NCBI GenBank assembly: GCA_009845835.1
Contig: VXYV01000072.1
Location: forward strand, 1 to 43,136
From: Gammaproteobacteria bacterium
Lineage (GTDB): Bacteria > Pseudomonadota > Gammaproteobacteria > Pseudomonadales > Azotimanducaceae
Length of the DNA stretch: 43,136 bases
Direction: 5' to 3'
The notes beneath the pieces are model-generated. The model worked only from the letters and a program-made list of their open reading frames with translations. It was not told where the DNA came from and did no database searches. Positions within the stretch are counted from its first letter, which is position 1. Each line of letters starts with the position of its first letter. Position numbers and translations under genes: made by a program. This document shows positions 16,785-24,814 of this stretch, piece after piece.

Positions 16785-17591
16785 CTTGACAATAGCTGCT
16801 GTAGACACTTCCGACACATCTCGTAACGATGTCATTCGTTCGTAGATTTCAGCGGCAGCTTTATGAAACCCATTGGGTAATGACGCCATCTCAAAAGACC
16901 GGGCAATTTCTCGCATCTCAGGTGCAAATCTCCAAGCCTTACGACTGACTCCTTGACTCATTCGTTCCGAACGTTCCCACAATCCCGGTATCGATTGTTC
17001 CCATTCCTGTTGTAACGCGTCAGAAATTCCGTAGTGCTCAGCCTTTGCTCGTAGAGCTAGGATCAGCGCCGCCGTTCCTTTCGTATAAGCTGCATAGCAC
17101 ATTTTGAGTGCTGACGCACTCACCACACCTTTTGGCATGATGCAACAACCCAAATGGCTGCCTGCGAACAGTTTGGCAATGACATGTGCATTTACACCAG
17201 CAAGATAAAGACGGGTCGTTCCCGGTGAATGGGAAGGTGGGCCCACTACAGCGCCGTCGACATAAGAATCGTTGAAAATTTCAGCAATTCTTAGAGATGT
17301 ATCTGGCGCAACAGCATTTGCATCGCAGTAAATTCCATTAAATTCATGCTTAGCAACTGACACTGCTACGTCGAATGCTGCGGAAGGCGGACAAATTGAG
17401 ATCACAACTTCGGCAATGTCAAGTGCTTGTCGCAGATTCGAAACCTCATTTATGCCTTGATCGTTGGCTCGTTTTGCTGTTGCCGTCGAACGATTTTCTG
17501 ATACCCAATAGGTTTCATGATCATTGATATTGAGATTAAGTCCTAAAGAGCTTCCCATCGCTCCAGGGTGAAGAATTAACACTTTTGTCAT
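16767..17591 (-). CDS. NAD(P)-binding 6-phosphogluconate dehydrogenase-like protein with DUF1932 domain
   Basis: 274 residues. The N-terminal Rossmann domain starts VLILHPGAMGSS, with the glycine loop at 10-14, and continues with VISICPP and YCDANAV. The C-terminal helical DUF1932-type domain includes GVVSASALKMCYAAYTKGT, where the Lys and Tyr/Asn-type active-site residues of beta-hydroxyacid dehydrogenases are expected. Members oxidise small hydroxyacids, but the substrate here is unknown. It is transcribed after the radical SAM gene, with a 58-base gap. Confidence 0.8.
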   Translation of the reverse strand: MTKVLILHPGAMGSSLGLNLNINDHETYWVSENRSTATAKRANDQGINEVSNLRQALDIAEVVISICPPSAAFDVAVSVAKHEFNGIYCDANAVAPDTSLRIAEIFNDSYVDGAVVGPPSHSPGTTRLYLAGVNAHVIAKLFAGSHLGCCIMPKGVVSASALKMCYAAYTKGTAALILALRAKAEHYGISDALQQEWEQSIPGLWERSERMSQGVSRKAWRFAPEMREIARSFEMASLPNGFHKAAAEIYERMTSLRDVSEVSTAAIVKQLLKS

Positions 17592-17649
17592 GAATTTTTC
17601 CTATGTTGCTACGGAAATAACAGTTATGTTATCGTCCCAATTACAATCG

Positions 17650-18780
17650 TCAAAAGAATGGAACTTCAAATGTGTCGCGAACAAACAAATCCGTTCTTAA
17701 CACGACATTGCTGTCCGCGTTCACAACAGGTTTCGCGATCTCATTAGACGAATCAGGTTGTTCCTTGTTTATACAGGAAAATTTCGATTTCGCCGTCTCG
17801 AAGCGGCGCCGAATCATTTCAGCATACATGCCTGATCCTCGCATTCGTGTACCGAATTCTGATGAGCTTGTCTGTCCGCTGTGTATCTCCCGAATACGGT
17901 TCATAACACGATCAGCTTGTTGCGGAAAATGCTCTTGCAACCAAGATTCGAATAATTCCGCAACTTCACCCGGTAAGCGAACCAAGACATAACTAATGAA
18001 TTGAGCCCCTCTGCCCATGCTTTTTTCGATGATAGTTTCAATTTCATGGTCGTTCAGCATCGGGATAATGGGCGCGACCAGTACGCCGGTTGTGATACCA
18101 ACCTCTCTAAGGTGTTTGAGCACTTTCAAGCGCGCAGCACCTGACGAGGTTCTAGGTTCCAACTTTGCTTTGAGATTGTTGTCTAAGGTTGTAATGCTTA
18201 ACGCGACGGAAACCAGGTCATGGCGGGCTAACTCTTGCAACAAGTCCAAATCTCTTAAGATAAGCGAGCCTTTTGTGACGATACTAACGGGGTGTTTGTG
18301 TTCCAAAAAACACTTGAGTAATTCCCGGGTAACCTCAAGTTTCTTCTCGGCCGGTTGATATGGATCCGTATTTGTCCCCATTGCAATAGGCTTACATATG
18401 TACGTCGGTTTTGCGAACGCTTCGCGAAGTCGTGAAACAGCTCCATTTTTGTAAAAAATCTTAGTTTCAAAATCTAACCCTGGTGACAGATCAAGGTAAG
18501 CGTGTGTTGGACGAGCATAACAGTAAACGCAGCCGTGTTCACAACCTTTGTAGGGATTAATCGAACGGTCAAATGGAACATCGGGTGACTTATTGGTTGT
18601 GATGATCTGGCGTGTTTTATCTGGATAAAGTTCGGTTTTTGGGTTTACTTGCAGTTCGGTTTGCAAGAATTCTTCTAATGAGTTCCAACCGTCATCGAAC
18701 AACTCCGTCTCATACAGCAGAAATCTAGAATCTGGATTTCTGCTAGCGCCTCTTCCTTTTACTGGGGATGATCTAATCAT
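17650..18780 (-). CDS. PA0069-type radical SAM protein
   Basis: 376 residues from ATG 18780. The frame stays open to 18882, but residues before this start are not typical, and MIRSSPVKGRG is the usual N-terminus of this group. The 4Fe-4S motif is CX3CX2C at Cys80, Cys84 and Cys87 in KGCEHGCVYCYAR. The SPL-like segment that follows (TNTDPYQPAEK, then SIVTKGSLILRD) resembles spore photoproduct lyase relatives. No role is established for the group. It is divergent from the NfeD gene, with an 86-base spacer for both promoters. Confidence 0.88.
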   Translation of the reverse strand: MIRSSPVKGRGASRNPDSRFLLYETELFDDGWNSLEEFLQTELQVNPKTELYPDKTRQIITTNKSPDVPFDRSINPYKGCEHGCVYCYARPTHAYLDLSPGLDFETKIFYKNGAVSRLREAFAKPTYICKPIAMGTNTDPYQPAEKKLEVTRELLKCFLEHKHPVSIVTKGSLILRDLDLLQELARHDLVSVALSITTLDNNLKAKLEPRTSSGAARLKVLKHLREVGITTGVLVAPIIPMLNDHEIETIIEKSMGRGAQFISYVLVRLPGEVAELFESWLQEHFPQQADRVMNRIREIHSGQTSSSEFGTRMRGSGMYAEMIRRRFETAKSKFSCINKEQPDSSNEIAKPVVNADSNVVLRTDLFVRDTFEVPFF

Positions 18781-18866
18781 TTCGCTTGTGAAGCAATGAC
18801 ACTGACTAGGCTTACTGGTATACAATAAACGTACTGAAATTTCGCAACTATATCGTACACAATCCA

Positions 18867-20249
18867 TTGAAACCCCATTCAACCTGTTCGAGAATATTCC
18901 TCACTCTGTTAGTACCATTGTTATTTGCAGTCAGTGGTGCTACTGACGAGGTACACGTAGTAACTATAGACGATGCTATCGGCCCGGCTACTTCCGATCA
19001 CTTCATTCGATCATTAGAAGAGGCAAGTGAAGCCGAAGCCGAGTTACTCATCTTACGTCTGAATACGCCAGGCGGTTTAGTGTCTTCCATGCGAGTCATG
19101 ATCGAAGCAATACTAGGTTCAACCATTCCAGTCGCGACCTTTGTAGCGCCAGACGGTGCCCATGCAGCAAGTGCTGGAACCTACCTAACTTATGCCAGTC
19201 ATATCGCGGCCATGTGTCCGGTGTCAAATATTGGCTCAAGCACACCAGGTTCTGTTGGCGGAAAATTATCAACACGGCTGGCTTTTCCCGGTTTACCAAA
19301 TTTTCAAACTCCAGACTCTACCTCAGACGAAAATGATGACAAAAACGATGCACCAAAAGAACCCAGCGCGATGGAAAAGAAAGTTATGGAGGATGCAGTC
19401 GCCTACATTCGTTCACTTGCTGAGTTACGAGACCGAAACGCCGAATGGGCTGAATTATCGGTACGAGAAGCAGCCAACCTGACTTCGTCGAAAGCCTTAG
19501 AACTCAATGTCATTGAGTATATAGCGACGGATGTTGATGATCTACTCACTCAACTCCACGGCAAAACTATCGCGAATGTAGGCGGGAATGAAGTAACCTT
19601 GAACACGCTAGATGCAACCGTTGTCGAAATCGAAACGGATTGGCGTTATGAAATACTTAAAGTACTAACCAATCCAAATGTCGCTTATTTGCTACTGATC
19701 GTAGGAATCAATGCTATCATTATTGAGTTATACAATCCAGGTTTAGGTGGTGCAGGAATCTTAGGAATCATTTGCTTGCTACTTGGTGCTTACGCCATGC
19801 ACATGCTGCCAATCAACTATGCAGGTATTGCACTGTTAGCTGTGGGGCTTGTTCTGTTTATTGCCGAAGCTCTTACGCCTTCCTACGGAATATTCGGTTT
19901 AGGTGGTATCATTGCGTTTGGAGCGGGATCATTGCTACTAATGGATACTGATATTCCCGCCTTTCAAATTTCTATGGGTTTAGTATTTGGTATTACAACC
20001 GTAACAGCGTTGCTCATGATCTTTGTTGTCAGGGCGGCGGTAAAACACTGGAAACGGGGTCCGGTTTCCGGTCTGGAAGCCGTAGTGGGACAAGAGGCGA
20101 TTGTCGCGGAGGATTTTGCGACTAAAGGACGGGTTTTTACGGACGGTGAATATTGGAATGCCGTTTGTGATGAACCAGTCACTAAAGATGAAAAAGTCAT
20201 CGTTAAAAAGATAGATGGATTAATTTTAACAGTCGAAAAGGTAACTTAA
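18867..20249 (+). CDS. NfeD family membrane-bound ClpP-class serine protease
   Basis: 460 residues from a TTG start, chosen because it provides the signal peptide (hydrophobic 10-24); no ATG serves. The protease domain holds LRLNTPGG (63-70), the nucleophile Ser102 in AASAGTYL, and Lys172 in MEKKVMED aligned with the catalytic Lys of the family. An acidic, low-complexity insert lies at about 148-168. Four to five membrane helices (about 268-390) and a C-terminal OB-fold NfeD domain follow. It is paired with the SPFH gene 2 bases downstream. The pair is thought to act in membrane microdomain or protein quality control. Confidence 0.93.
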   Translation: MKPHSTCSRIFLTLLVPLLFAVSGATDEVHVVTIDDAIGPATSDHFIRSLEEASEAEAELLILRLNTPGGLVSSMRVMIEAILGSTIPVATFVAPDGAHAASAGTYLTYASHIAAMCPVSNIGSSTPGSVGGKLSTRLAFPGLPNFQTPDSTSDENDDKNDAPKEPSAMEKKVMEDAVAYIRSLAELRDRNAEWAELSVREAANLTSSKALELNVIEYIATDVDDLLTQLHGKTIANVGGNEVTLNTLDATVVEIETDWRYEILKVLTNPNVAYLLLIVGINAIIIELYNPGLGGAGILGIICLLLGAYAMHMLPINYAGIALLAVGLVLFIAEALTPSYGIFGLGGIIAFGAGSLLLMDTDIPAFQISMGLVFGITTVTALLMIFVVRAAVKHWKRGPVSGLEAVVGQEAIVAEDFATKGRVFTDGEYWNAVCDEPVTKDEKVIVKKIDGLILTVEKVT

Positions 20250-20251
20250 AC

Positions 20252-21028
20252 ATGCTGGTATATGTACTCACTGTAGTTCTCATCATTCTCTTTCTGCTTT
20301 TCGCTTCATTACGAATCATGATGGAGTACGAACGAGCAGTTGTTCTTTTTCTTGGAAGATTTCAAGCTGTCAAAGGACCTGGGTTGATCATTGTTATTCC
20401 ATTCTTACAACGAATGATTAAGGTTGATCTACGTACGATCACCATGGATGTACCTTCCCAAGATTTGATTACCCGGGATAACGTCTCGGTGAACGTAAAC
20501 GCGGTACTTTATTTTCGTGTGCTCAAACCTAAGGAAGCAATCATAAATGTCGAGAACTACATACTTGCGACGGAACAGCTCGCTCAAACTACCCTACGTT
20601 CAGTTTTGGGACAACATGAACTTGATGAACTCTTGGCCGAACGCGAACGCCTAAACGAAGATATTCAGACCATTCTCGATCAACAGACGGATCAATGGGG
20701 GATCAAAGTGGCTAATGTTGAAATTAAGCACGTCGATATTGATGTCACCATGGTGCGAGCAATCGCGAAACAAGCTGAAGCGGAAAGAGAGAGACGAGCA
20801 AAGGTCATTCACGCGGATGGTGAATTCCAAGCATCCTCCAAGTTGGTGGATGCTGCTGAGAAACTTTCTTCACAGGCCGGATCAATGCAACTACGATATT
20901 TGCAAACATTGACAGAAATCGCCGGCGAAAAGTCGTCGACAATTGTGTTTCCATTACCGGTGAATGTCTTAGATGCGATTCAGAACTGGACTAACGAACC
21001 ACAAGTAAAAGAAGTTTCAGAAGAGTAA
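20252..21028 (+). CDS. SPFH/stomatin-like (slipin) membrane protein
   Basis: 258 residues. One N-terminal hydrophobic helix (about 3-22) anchors the protein, then an SPFH domain with RIMMEYERAVVLFLGRFQ, GPGLIIVIPFLQ and VDLRTITMDVPSQDLITRDNV in order. A helical, charged C-terminal part (EAERERRAKVIHADGE) is the usual oligomerisation region. It forms lipid-linked rings with NfeD partners. An AAAGG ribosome site lies before the ATG, and the gap from the NfeD stop is only 2 bases, so the two are co-expressed. Confidence 0.93.
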   Translation: MLVYVLTVVLIILFLLFASLRIMMEYERAVVLFLGRFQAVKGPGLIIVIPFLQRMIKVDLRTITMDVPSQDLITRDNVSVNVNAVLYFRVLKPKEAIINVENYILATEQLAQTTLRSVLGQHELDELLAERERLNEDIQTILDQQTDQWGIKVANVEIKHVDIDVTMVRAIAKQAEAERERRAKVIHADGEFQASSKLVDAAEKLSSQAGSMQLRYLQTLTEIAGEKSSTIVFPLPVNVLDAIQNWTNEPQVKEVSEE

Positions 21029-21029
21029 G

Positions 21030-21052
21030 AAACTTAACTAAGCGGTAAGTTT
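21030..21052. terminator. Stem-loop in the convergent spacer after the SPFH gene
   Basis: AAACTTA (21030-21036) and TAAGTTT (21046-21052) form a 7-base-pair stem with a 9-base loop, ending in TTTT on the plus strand and a run of A on the other side. It is the only structure in a 38-base gap between convergent genes, so a bidirectional terminator is plausible, though the stem is AT-rich. Confidence 0.5.
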
Positions 21053-21066
21053 TAGTCCGCGGTCTT

Positions 21067-22704
21067 TTATTGGCGTACAAACTTCTCGTCGACTTTCATA
21101 TCTAAAGCCGCACCGAATAAGGCTTTAGAATATTCCGTCTGAGGATTCTCAAAAACATTTTTTGCGGGACCTTGTTCTACAATTTTACCATCACGCATCA
21201 CAATCAACCAATTAGCCAGTGCGCGCACTACTTTAAGATCGTGACTGACAAAAAGATAAGCTAAATTGTGATTCCGTTGGAGTTCACGTAGCAGATCGAC
21301 GATTTGTGCTTGAACTGACATATCTAAGGCAGAAGTAGGCTCATCCAATACCACGAAGCGAGGTCGCAAAACCATCGCGCGCGCAATCGAGATACGTTGC
21401 CGCTGTCCACCAGAAAACTCATGTGGATAGCGCACCATCGTAGTGGGATCTAAGCCCACTTCAATCATGACTTCACCAACTCGGTCTTGGCGCTCCTTTC
21501 TTGAGAGTTTTGGTTGGTGAACCTTTAAACCCTCTTCGATAATATGCTGTATAGTCATACGTGGCGACAAGCTACCGTAAGGATCCTGAAAAACAACTTG
21601 CATATCTTTACGCAAACGCGTGAGTACCTTACCTTTCAAGGGTAGAATGTCCTCACCATCGAACTCTAAATTGCCCGTACTACTCAGTAATCTTAGCATG
21701 GCAAGTCCTAAGGTAGTTTTGCCAGAACCAGATTCGCCCACTACACCGACCGTTTGTCCCGCACGCACCACAACTTCGACGTCGTCCACCGCCAAGATAT
21801 ACTGAGTCTTCCCTAGCCAACCTTTACCCCGTGGGTATCGAACCGAAAAATTGTTAACTTTGGCAACAACGGTTGCAGTGTTATTCGTTGCCGCAGGTTC
21901 TCCCGAAGGCTCGGCCGCGAGCAAATGCTGTGTGTATTCATGTTCGGGAGCACCGAATATTTTTTCATTCGGGCCGTGTTCCACAATTAATCCATCGGTC
22001 ATGACATTGACTCGATTAGCCACGTGACGAACGATTCCCAAGTCATGCGTGATCAACAGGATTGCCATATTCATCTGATCCTGCAAATCTTTTAATAGTT
22101 TGAGTATCTGTGCTTGAATCGTCACATCCAGTGCTGTTGTAGGTTCATCAGCGATGAGTAACCGAGGCTCATTCGCTAATGCCATCGCAATCATAACGCG
22201 TTGTCGCTGGCCCCCAGACAATTCATGAGGGTACGAGTTTAGACGGCTCTCAGCATCTTGCAGACCGACAAGTTTGAGTAGTTCCAAAGTTCGCTCGAGA
22301 GCATCGCGTCGAGACATCCCTTTGTGTATCCGTAAAGCCTCGCCCACCTGCTTGGAAATCTTATGTAGTGGATTCAATGAGGTCATGGGTTCTTGAAAAA
22401 TCATGCTGACTTTAGCCCCGCGAATGCTAAGCAAAAGCTCATTGGATGCCCCCATCACTTCGGTACCGTCAACAACAATACTACCGGAAGGGTGGTTGGC
22501 TAAAGGATATGGCAGTAATTGCATCACCGATAGTGCAGTAACAGACTTACCAGAACCGGATTCGCCTACTAGAGCAACCGTTTCACCTTCTTTAATCGTA
22601 AAAGAAACGCCACGTACTGCTTCTTCTTCGCCAAAATTGACACGAAGATCATCAACTTCGAGAATGTTACCAGCAACGTGCCGATTCAGTACAGTTTCAA
22701 TCAC
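21067..22704 (-). CDS. yejF: Peptide ABC transporter ATPase with two fused nucleotide-binding domains
   Basis: 545 residues containing two complete ATPase domains. Domain 1 has Walker A GESGSGKS (47-54), [12 protein letters not shown] and Walker [10 protein letters not shown]. Domain 2 repeats [21 protein letters not shown] and FVVLDEPTS. Both have the oligopeptide/dipeptide C-terminal clamp style. This is the YejF/GsiA type that powers import of oligopeptides (microcin C in YejABEF). The substrate-binding protein and permeases are not adjacent, which is unusual. The upstream neighbour, 14 bases away, is a GPP34-like fragment. Confidence 0.9.
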   Translation of the reverse strand: MIETVLNRHVAGNILEVDDLRVNFGEEEAVRGVSFTIKEGETVALVGESGSGKSVTALSVMQLLPYPLANHPSGSIVVDGTEVMGASNELLLSIRGAKVSMIFQEPMTSLNPLHKISKQVGEALRIHKGMSRRDALERTLELLKLVGLQDAESRLNSYPHELSGGQRQRVMIAMALANEPRLLIADEPTTALDVTIQAQILKLLKDLQDQMNMAILLITHDLGIVRHVANRVNVMTDGLIVEHGPNEKIFGAPEHEYTQHLLAAEPSGEPAATNNTATVVAKVNNFSVRYPRGKGWLGKTQYILAVDDVEVVVRAGQTVGVVGESGSGKTTLGLAMLRLLSSTGNLEFDGEDILPLKGKVLTRLRKDMQVVFQDPYGSLSPRMTIQHIIEEGLKVHQPKLSRKERQDRVGEVMIEVGLDPTTMVRYPHEFSGGQRQRISIARAMVLRPRFVVLDEPTSALDMSVQAQIVDLLRELQRNHNLAYLFVSHDLKVVRALANWLIVMRDGKIVEQGPAKNVFENPQTEYSKALFGAALDMKVDEKFVRQ

Positions 22705-22718
22705 CTATTCGTTCCGGT

Positions 22719-22901
22719 CTACGGTTTCTCGATCCACCTTTGGACGGTATGTTTTGGTGGAGTTTCAGCAACAATTTTGGCTAGCACCAAATCCAACAAT
22801 GCGTTTCTGGTAGCGCTGGCAGTGTTCCAGCTAACAACGTGTTTTAGGTAACCGCTTTCTTGGTTCAATAACAGCAGAATCGTTTCTTCAGCTAATCTCA
22901 T
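22719..22901 (-). pseudogene. Truncated GPP34 (Golgi phosphoprotein 3)-like gene
   Basis: A 60-residue frame starting MRLAEETILLLLNQESG, then a segment with spaced hydrophobic and Ala/Leu residues ending LLDLVLAKIVAET. This matches the first 50 or so residues of bacterial GPP34 proteins, which are about 220 residues long, so the C-terminal three quarters are lost. An AAAAGG ribosome site precedes the ATG, so a short peptide may still be made. The break lies directly before the YejF gene. The match is from memory of the family and needs a profile search. Confidence 0.5.
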
Positions 22902-23056
22902 TTAAGAAAACCTTTTCCCGGCAGCAATTGTAGAACTTAGATCTGGTTGACTTTTGTCGGAAAACGATACCATTAATCAGGTTACATAAGAGTATATGAT
23001 AGAGTTTCTTAACCGAATTTTGGTATAACGTTTCTCTTTGTAAGATTATATGAACA

Positions 23057-23100
23057 CTCGCAACCGCTTAATTGGTAGAGCAACGTAGTAGACTTTAAGT
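23057..23100 (+). other. tRNA-like D-arm remnant
   Basis: GCTTAATTGGTAGAGC at 23066-23081 matches the D-arm of a bacterial tRNA, with GCTT pairing to GAGC and the conserved GG in the loop. ACTTTAAGT follows near the anticodon position. An anticodon stem, T-arm and matching acceptor strand could not be formed, so it is not an intact tRNA. A decayed tRNA is plausible, chance is possible. Confidence 0.3.
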
Positions 23101-23231
23101 TCACCGGCAAAACAACAATAGATTTGTATAACGCGAATTACCAAATTCGAAGAATAATCCATAAACTGATACAATAAAGAGCAAATTCGGATATTGTGCA
23201 ACTTTCCCTAGGTATAAAGATCGTCCGACTC

Positions 23232-23270
23232 AGTCAATCTCTTGACTCTAGATCGCGGGTAAAGCACAAT
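23232..23270 (+). promoter_or_regulatory. fur: Candidate fur promoter with overlapping inverted repeat
   Basis: TTGACT (23242-23247) and CACAAT (23265-23270), 17 bases apart, resemble a sigma-70 promoter with a weak -10. AGTCAA-TCTC-TTGACT (23232-23247) is a perfect 6-base inverted repeat that overlaps the -35, suiting an operator. It does not match the Fur box. The start point would fall near 23277, just after the ribosome site, so this promoter could only give an almost leaderless message. Confidence 0.25.
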
Positions 23271-23288
23271 TAAGGAATAATCAATGTT

Positions 23289-23693
23289 GTGGCAGAATCG
23301 ATCTTAAAAGACGCCGGTTTAAAAGTAACCAACCCGCGTCTACTCGTCCTAGAAGTTCTCAAAGACAAGCAAAATCGACACTTATCCGCTGAAGATGTGT
23401 ATCGTTGTGTATTGCAGCGTGACGAATCTATCGGGCTAGCGACCGTCTATCGAATTTTGACCCAATTTGAAGCTGCCAACATCGTCGATAGGCATGATTT
23501 TGCTGACGGTCATGCGGTTTTTGAGCTAGCTAATACACCTCACCACGACCACATAATCGATGTCGATACTGGTGAAGTAATCGAATTTGTGAATGAAGAA
23601 ATTGAATCCTTACAAGAACAAATTGTCAAAAAACTCGGTTACCGTTTGGTTGATCACAAAATGGTGCTATTTGTGCAAAAGATCAAGAAATGA
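23289..23693 (+). CDS. fur: Fur family ferric uptake regulator
   Basis: 134 residues, the normal size. The winged-helix domain (1-80) reads GLKVTNPRLLVLEVL, ATVYRILTQFEAANIV and HDFADGHAVFEL, and the dimerisation domain has the metal-binding HHDH at 85-88 and His near DHKMVLF. The structural zinc Cys pair of classical Fur is missing: Asp91 and Thr94 occupy those positions, and only Cys40 remains. GTG 23289 is the only in-frame start. The ribosome site AAGG (23272-23275) is 13 bases away, better placed for an out-of-frame ATG at 23284 that encodes 7 residues. The regulator represses iron uptake genes with iron as co-repressor. Confidence 0.92.
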   Translation: MAESILKDAGLKVTNPRLLVLEVLKDKQNRHLSAEDVYRCVLQRDESIGLATVYRILTQFEAANIVDRHDFADGHAVFELANTPHHDHIIDVDTGEVIEFVNEEIESLQEQIVKKLGYRLVDHKMVLFVQKIKK

Positions 23694-23719
23694 CAGCACC
23701 GTACTAAATCCAAGCTCGA

Positions 23720-24772
23720 TCAAAGTTGGTGCGCCCGTCCGATATATTCTTCCGACATCATTTCCTGAATTCGGCTCGTCGTTCGAGTAAAAACTGACCG
23801 GTTGATAGTACCGACATAGAGTTCTGCGATATCAACCCTAGCGTGTAGTATCAAATTGACGGAATGATCGTATAAGACGTCGACCAAATTTATGAAGCGT
23901 TTTGCCGAATCTTCGTCGGAAGAAGTCATTTGAGGAACGTCGTAGATTAAGATAGTCTGAAACCGTTTCGCAATTTCAACGTAATCGGCTGCGCTACGCG
24001 GTTGTTGACACAGTTCGGCAAACTTTAAACCGACCACACCGCTACCCGAGAACAAGGTCGAGATGGAACGACTATTGACTAACAAGATACTAGGATTGAC
24101 CAGGGCACCCCCCACGAACAACTTACAGTCTCGTGCTAACATATCTGGAGTTACACCTGAGCCAATACGATACAGAGCTTCATTACGGAGTGTTTCTAAC
24201 CGATAGTCTTTTTTGCCACCAAGGCGAATCACTCGGTATTCTTCTTCAACCAATCGAATAGCTGGCCAAAATCTACGCCTCTGTAAACCATTGAGGTACA
24301 AATCTGCCGGTGGTACATTAGATGTGATTACCAAAATGACTTCCAATTTCAACAAGTTCCTCAGTAATTGGTCAAGAATCATAGCATCACCGATGTCAGT
24401 AACAAGGAATTCGTCCAAACACAACAAGTTTACTTCTTCTGCTAGTTGTTCAGTCACTCGTGAAAGTGGATCAGGAGTTTTTTTAAAGTCTACTAACCGC
24501 TGGTGAATGTTTTGCATGAATTCATGAAAGTGGAGTCGTTGTTTTTTCTCAGACTGTACCTGGTTAAAGAACTCGTCCATCAATATTGTTTTACCTCGAC
24601 CCACTCCACCCCATACATATAACCCACGAATCTTAGTTACTCGATTGCTACGATCGAACAGACGTGTCAACCACTGAAATATCGATGGTTTTCGCTCCTT
24701 GTCATCTATCTGTCGACGTAATCCATCAAAGCAGCGTGCGACTTGGATTTGATAAATGTCAAGTACTACCAC
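23720..24772 (-). CDS. zapE: ZapE/AFG1-type cell division ATPase
   Basis: 350 residues of the AFG1 ATPase family; ZapE of E. coli affects Z-ring stability at the division site. Walker A is GGVGRGKT (55-62), the Walker B is LLCLDEF, and the family motif LHFHEFMQNIH follows the first. A conserved C-terminal region (EFVGRTTSR style) is seen as FTRTTSRIQEMMSEEY. It is transcribed after murA, starting 42 bases downstream of the murA stop. The fur gene is convergent with a 26-base gap. Confidence 0.93.
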   Translation of the reverse strand: MVVLDIYQIQVARCFDGLRRQIDDKERKPSIFQWLTRLFDRSNRVTKIRGLYVWGGVGRGKTILMDEFFNQVQSEKKQRLHFHEFMQNIHQRLVDFKKTPDPLSRVTEQLAEEVNLLCLDEFLVTDIGDAMILDQLLRNLLKLEVILVITSNVPPADLYLNGLQRRRFWPAIRLVEEEYRVIRLGGKKDYRLETLRNEALYRIGSGVTPDMLARDCKLFVGGALVNPSILLVNSRSISTLFSGSGVVGLKFAELCQQPRSAADYVEIAKRFQTILIYDVPQMTSSDEDSAKRFINLVDVLYDHSVNLILHARVDIAELYVGTINRSVFTRTTSRIQEMMSEEYIGRAHQL

Positions 24773-24814
24773 AATCTCGGAGATGACCAGAATTGTGAAG
24801 CTAGGCGTGTGGAT

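Larger units (their letters stand above)
22902..23288 (+). promoter_or_regulatory. 387-base spacer before fur, with tRNA-like remnant and operator-like repeat
   Basis: No gene found. It is AT-rich. It contains a tRNA D-arm-like segment (23066-23081), a 6-base inverted repeat (23232-23247) and a possible promoter for fur. It may represent the debris of lost genes between the GPP34 fragment and fur. Confidence 0.4.

Noticed and set aside
18781-18882. N-terminal extension of the radical SAM gene overlapping the NfeD gene
   Set aside because: It would overlap a divergent gene's start; the internal ATG 18780 matches the usual family start.
23242-23247. Fur box upstream of fur
   Set aside because: The inverted repeat AGTCAA/TTGACT is unlike the GATAAT-based Fur operator, so autoregulation is not shown.
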